Origin: Sphaerochaetaceae bacterium | Lineage (GTDB): Bacteria > Spirochaetota > Spirochaetia > Sphaerochaetales > Sphaerochaetaceae | Assembly: GCA_024699225.1 (NCBI GenBank) | Contig: JAILPZ010000054.1 | Span: 1-43,828, forward strand | DNA length: 43,828 nucleotides | Direction: 5' to 3' | Shown: positions 42,060 through 43,828 of the stretch, piece by piece | How positions within the stretch are numbered: position 1 is the stretch's first letter | Layout: every line of letters begins with the position of its first letter | Notes under the pieces: model-generated | Seen by the model: only the letters and a program-made list of their open reading frames with translations | What the model was told of the DNA's origin: nothing | The model's database searches: none | Position numbers and translations under genes: made by a program

Positions 42060-42246
42060 TTATATACCCCTCTGATTTGAATTAGACACTAAACAGACAC
42101 ATATTATATATCTTTTATCTGACAACGAGAATAAAGATATATAGAAAGCGTTGGACAAGCAAGGGTATTCTCAGTAAGATGATACTAGAATTTTCCGCCC
42201 TAAAACCGACAGATGCGGCAGGCGGATATTAAGCAGGAGTGTGAAT
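42060..42246. promoter_or_regulatory. Divergent mrp/oadG intergenic region with palindrome and leader hairpin
   Basis: 187 bp. A 10-bp perfect inverted repeat ATATATCTTT/AAAGATATAT at 42106-42115 and 42133-42142 suggests an operator or a cruciform-prone site between divergent genes. In the oadG leader, TCCGCC (42194-42199) pairs with GGCGGA (42221-42226), with a nested CCG/CGG, about 10 nt before the oadG Shine-Dalgarno (AGGAG 42235-42239). It matches no riboswitch class I can name. Confidence 0.5.
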
Positions 42247-42519
42247 ATGTTTCTAGTTTCGCAGTTACCTACTGATGTTTTACAGCAACAGTTGGCAAAT
42301 GGCGTAATCCTGATGCTTCTGGGCATGGCTATCGTATTTCTGTTCCTTACCATCCTTGTTTTTACAACAAAGGGAATTTCCAAGCTTGTTGGAAAGATTG
42401 AGGCAAGGAAGCCACAGAAAGCTGCACCAGTTGCAGAAACTGCTCCGGTTCAGATTTCCGGTGCAGATGCAGAAATTGCGGCAGTAATTGCAGCCGCGGT
42501 GGTCAAGTCAAGAGAGTGA
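42247..42519 (+). CDS. oadG: Oxaloacetate decarboxylase gamma-chain-like small membrane protein
   Basis: 90 aa from ATG 42247 (AGGAG 7 nt upstream; the GTG at 42241 is too close). One membrane segment (GVILMLLGMAIVFLFLTILVF), a Lys-rich stretch, an Ala/Pro linker and a C-terminal EIAAVIAAAVVKSRE, the layout of OadG/MmdD subunits. It anchors and stabilises the sodium-pumping decarboxylase complex and binds zinc in some species. It precedes oadA by 16 bp. Confidence 0.88.
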   Translation: MFLVSQLPTDVLQQQLANGVILMLLGMAIVFLFLTILVFTTKGISKLVGKIEARKPQKAAPVAETAPVQISGADAEIAAVIAAAVVKSRE

Positions 42520-42535
42520 CGGAGGAGTTAGTTAA

Positions 42536-43828
42536 ATGACCAAGAAGATCAAATTCATGTGTACAGCATTCAGAGACGGCTTCCAGTCAGTCTATGGTGC
42601 AAGAGTTTTTACAAAGGATTTCATGCCGGCTGTTGACGCAGCAAGAAAGGCAGGAATCACTCATTTCGAAGCAGGTGGCGGAGCAAGATTCCAGAGCCTT
42701 TACTTCTACAGCAATGAAGATGCTTTCGAGATGATGGATGAGTTCAGAAGAGTAGCAGGACCGGATGCAAACCTTCAGACACTTTCAAGAGGTGTAAACG
42801 TTGTAGGTCTTGATTCTCAGCCAAGAGACATTATCAAACTCCATGCAGATATGTTCAAAAAGCATGGTATGACAACAATCAGAAACTTTGATGCTCTTAA
42901 CGACGTTAACAATCTTATCGACAGCGGTAAGGCAATTCATGACGCAGGTCTTAAGCACGAAGTTACTGTTACAATGATGAGCCTTCCCCCAAAGGTAACA
43001 GGCGCTCATGACCCTGATTTCTACGAGGGAGTTCTCCGCGGTATCCTGGATGCAGGAATTCCGTTTGACAGTATCTGTTTCAAGGATGCTTCCGGTACAT
43101 CAACTCCGGCTGTTGTCTACGAGACAATCAAGAGAGCAAGAAAGCTTGTCGGTAAGGACGTTACAATTGTAATGCACAGCCATGATACAGCAGGATGCTG
43201 TGTACAGCAGTACAGAAGTGCTCTTGATGCAGGTGCAAACCAGCTCGACCTTTCAATGCAGCCCGTTTCCGGCGGTACATGCCAGCCTGATATTGTTACA
43301 ATGTGGCACGCACTCAGAGGAACTGAGTATGATCTCGGAATTGATATTCACGAAATCCAGAAGGCAGAGACTGTTTTCCAGGAGTGCATGAAGGATTACT
43401 TCCTGCCACCGGAGGCAACAACAGTTAACCCCAACATTCCGTTCTTCCCGCTTCCGGGTGGAGCTCTTACAGCAAACACACAGATGCTCAGAGACAACAA
43501 CCTTATGGATAAGTATCCTGAGATTGTCGAAGCTATGGGTGAGACAGTTGCAAAGGGTGGTTTCGGAACTTCCGTTACTCCGGTATCCCAGTTCTACTTC
43601 CAGCAGGCTTTCAACAACGTTATGTTCGGACCTTGGAAGAAGATTGCTGAAGGTTACGGCAAGATGGTTCTCGGCTACTTCGGAAAGACTCCGGTTGCTC
43701 CGGATCCTGAAGTTGTCAAGGCAGCTGCTGAACAGCTTAAGCTTGAGCCGACAACCAAGAAGGTTGTAGATATTAACGATGCAGATCCCAAGAAGGGCAG
43801 AAAGGCAGCTATTGCCATGCTCGAGGCT
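42536..43828 (+). CDS. oadA: Biotin-dependent carboxyltransferase, oxaloacetate decarboxylase alpha-type, 3'-truncated
   Basis: 431 codons to the window edge with no stop. AGGAG precedes ATG 42536. Carboxyltransferase (PYC-type TIM barrel) features: KFMCTAFRDGFQSVYGAR (metal Asp), IRNFDALNDVNNL, ICFKDASGTSTPAVV (active-site Lys/Asp), MHSHDTAGCCVQ (metal His pair) and QPVSGGTCQP. It is noticeably diverged from classical OadA, whose corresponding motifs read RDAHQS and FKDMAG. By family it transfers CO2 from oxaloacetate to biotin, coupled by a beta subunit to sodium export. The biotin domain and beta subunit should lie beyond the edge. Another carboxy-acid substrate cannot be excluded. Confidence 0.87.
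   Translation, partial: MTKKIKFMCTAFRDGFQSVYGARVFTKDFMPAVDAARKAGITHFEAGGGARFQSLYFYSNEDAFEMMDEFRRVAGPDANLQTLSRGVNVVGLDSQPRDIIKLHADMFKKHGMTTIRNFDALNDVNNLIDSGKAIHDAGLKHEVTVTMMSLPPKVTGAHDPDFYEGVLRGILDAGIPFDSICFKDASGTSTPAVVYETIKRARKLVGKDVTIVMHSHDTAGCCVQQYRSALDAGANQLDLSMQPVSGGTCQPDIVTMWHALRGTEYDLGIDIHEIQKAETVFQECMKDYFLPPEATTVNPNIPFFPLPGGALTANTQMLRDNNLMDKYPEIVEAMGETVAKGGFGTSVTPVSQFYFQQAFNNVMFGPWKKIAEGYGKMVLGYFGKTPVAPDPEVVKAAAEQLKLEPTTKKVVDINDADPKKGRKAAIAMLEA

Overview
The window reads like chromosome of an anaerobic, Gram-negative-type bacterium. I would guess a gut or rumen Treponema (Spirochaetota), at moderate confidence. The basis is obligately anaerobic metabolism (pyruvate:ferredoxin oxidoreductase, GTP-type PEP carboxykinase, a sodium-pump-type oxaloacetate decarboxylase), many lipobox lipoproteins and small beta-barrels, and a BspA-type surface repeat. 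No 16S or other marker is present, so the genus is inference. Native genes favour AAG, ACA and AGA codons. Two stretches do not: the first ~1 kb, and most of a clearly AT-rich block at about 31.1-38.3 kb.

Layout. 1-3.2 kb: 5'-truncated nifJ whose codon usage changes inside the gene. 3.4-14.8 kb: a divergent cluster. Its leftward arm has four flavoproteins: a polyunsaturated-fatty-acid-isomerase-like enzyme, a phytoene-desaturase/retinol-saturase-like enzyme, a 2Fe-2S flavin reductase, and a large Fe-S/GltD-type flavoprotein. Its rightward arm has an acyl-ACP-synthetase-like AMP ligase, a dedicated acyl carrier protein, an acyl-ACP thioesterase, two tandem HypB GTPases and HypA. The cluster is bracketed by two inverted copies of one 78-bp palindromic element. 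My leading hypothesis is an anaerobic system that loads unsaturated fatty acids onto a carrier, isomerises and reduces them, and releases the product.

14.9-22.3 kb: a PD-(D/E)XK-like nuclease, a Lar-like zinc protein, an Mbeg1-like hydrolase, HflK-HflC, a DAACS-family symporter with altered signature residues, a nitroreductase, a MarR-like regulator, a TauE/SafE permease and tRNA-Ala(GGC). 22.4-27.1 kb: a surface/envelope set with a zinc-ribbon-tailed barrel protein, a second barrel coupled to a caspase-fold lipoprotein, an Ig-like lipoprotein and a BspA-like lipoprotein. 27.1-31.0 kb: a U32 (RlhA-like) protein and PEP carboxykinase.

31.1-38.3 kb: an AT-rich block with a glycosyltransferase and an MBOAT-SGNH-FkbH-ACP-VOC module. 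This is probably a glycan acylation system; its VOC gene has lost its start frame. A YhcH-family gene with native composition sits inside it. 38.4-42.1 kb: dCMP deaminase, an RNase D-like exonuclease, a SIMPL lipoprotein, a Nudix hydrolase and an Mrp-type Fe-S carrier. 42.2 kb to the end: oadG and a 3'-truncated oadA.

Two apparent promoter families recur. One is an AAC/CGTC-type element that abuts the start codons at 14929 and 23306. The other is a TTGACTTACTTTAAAA element at 32177 and 38408.
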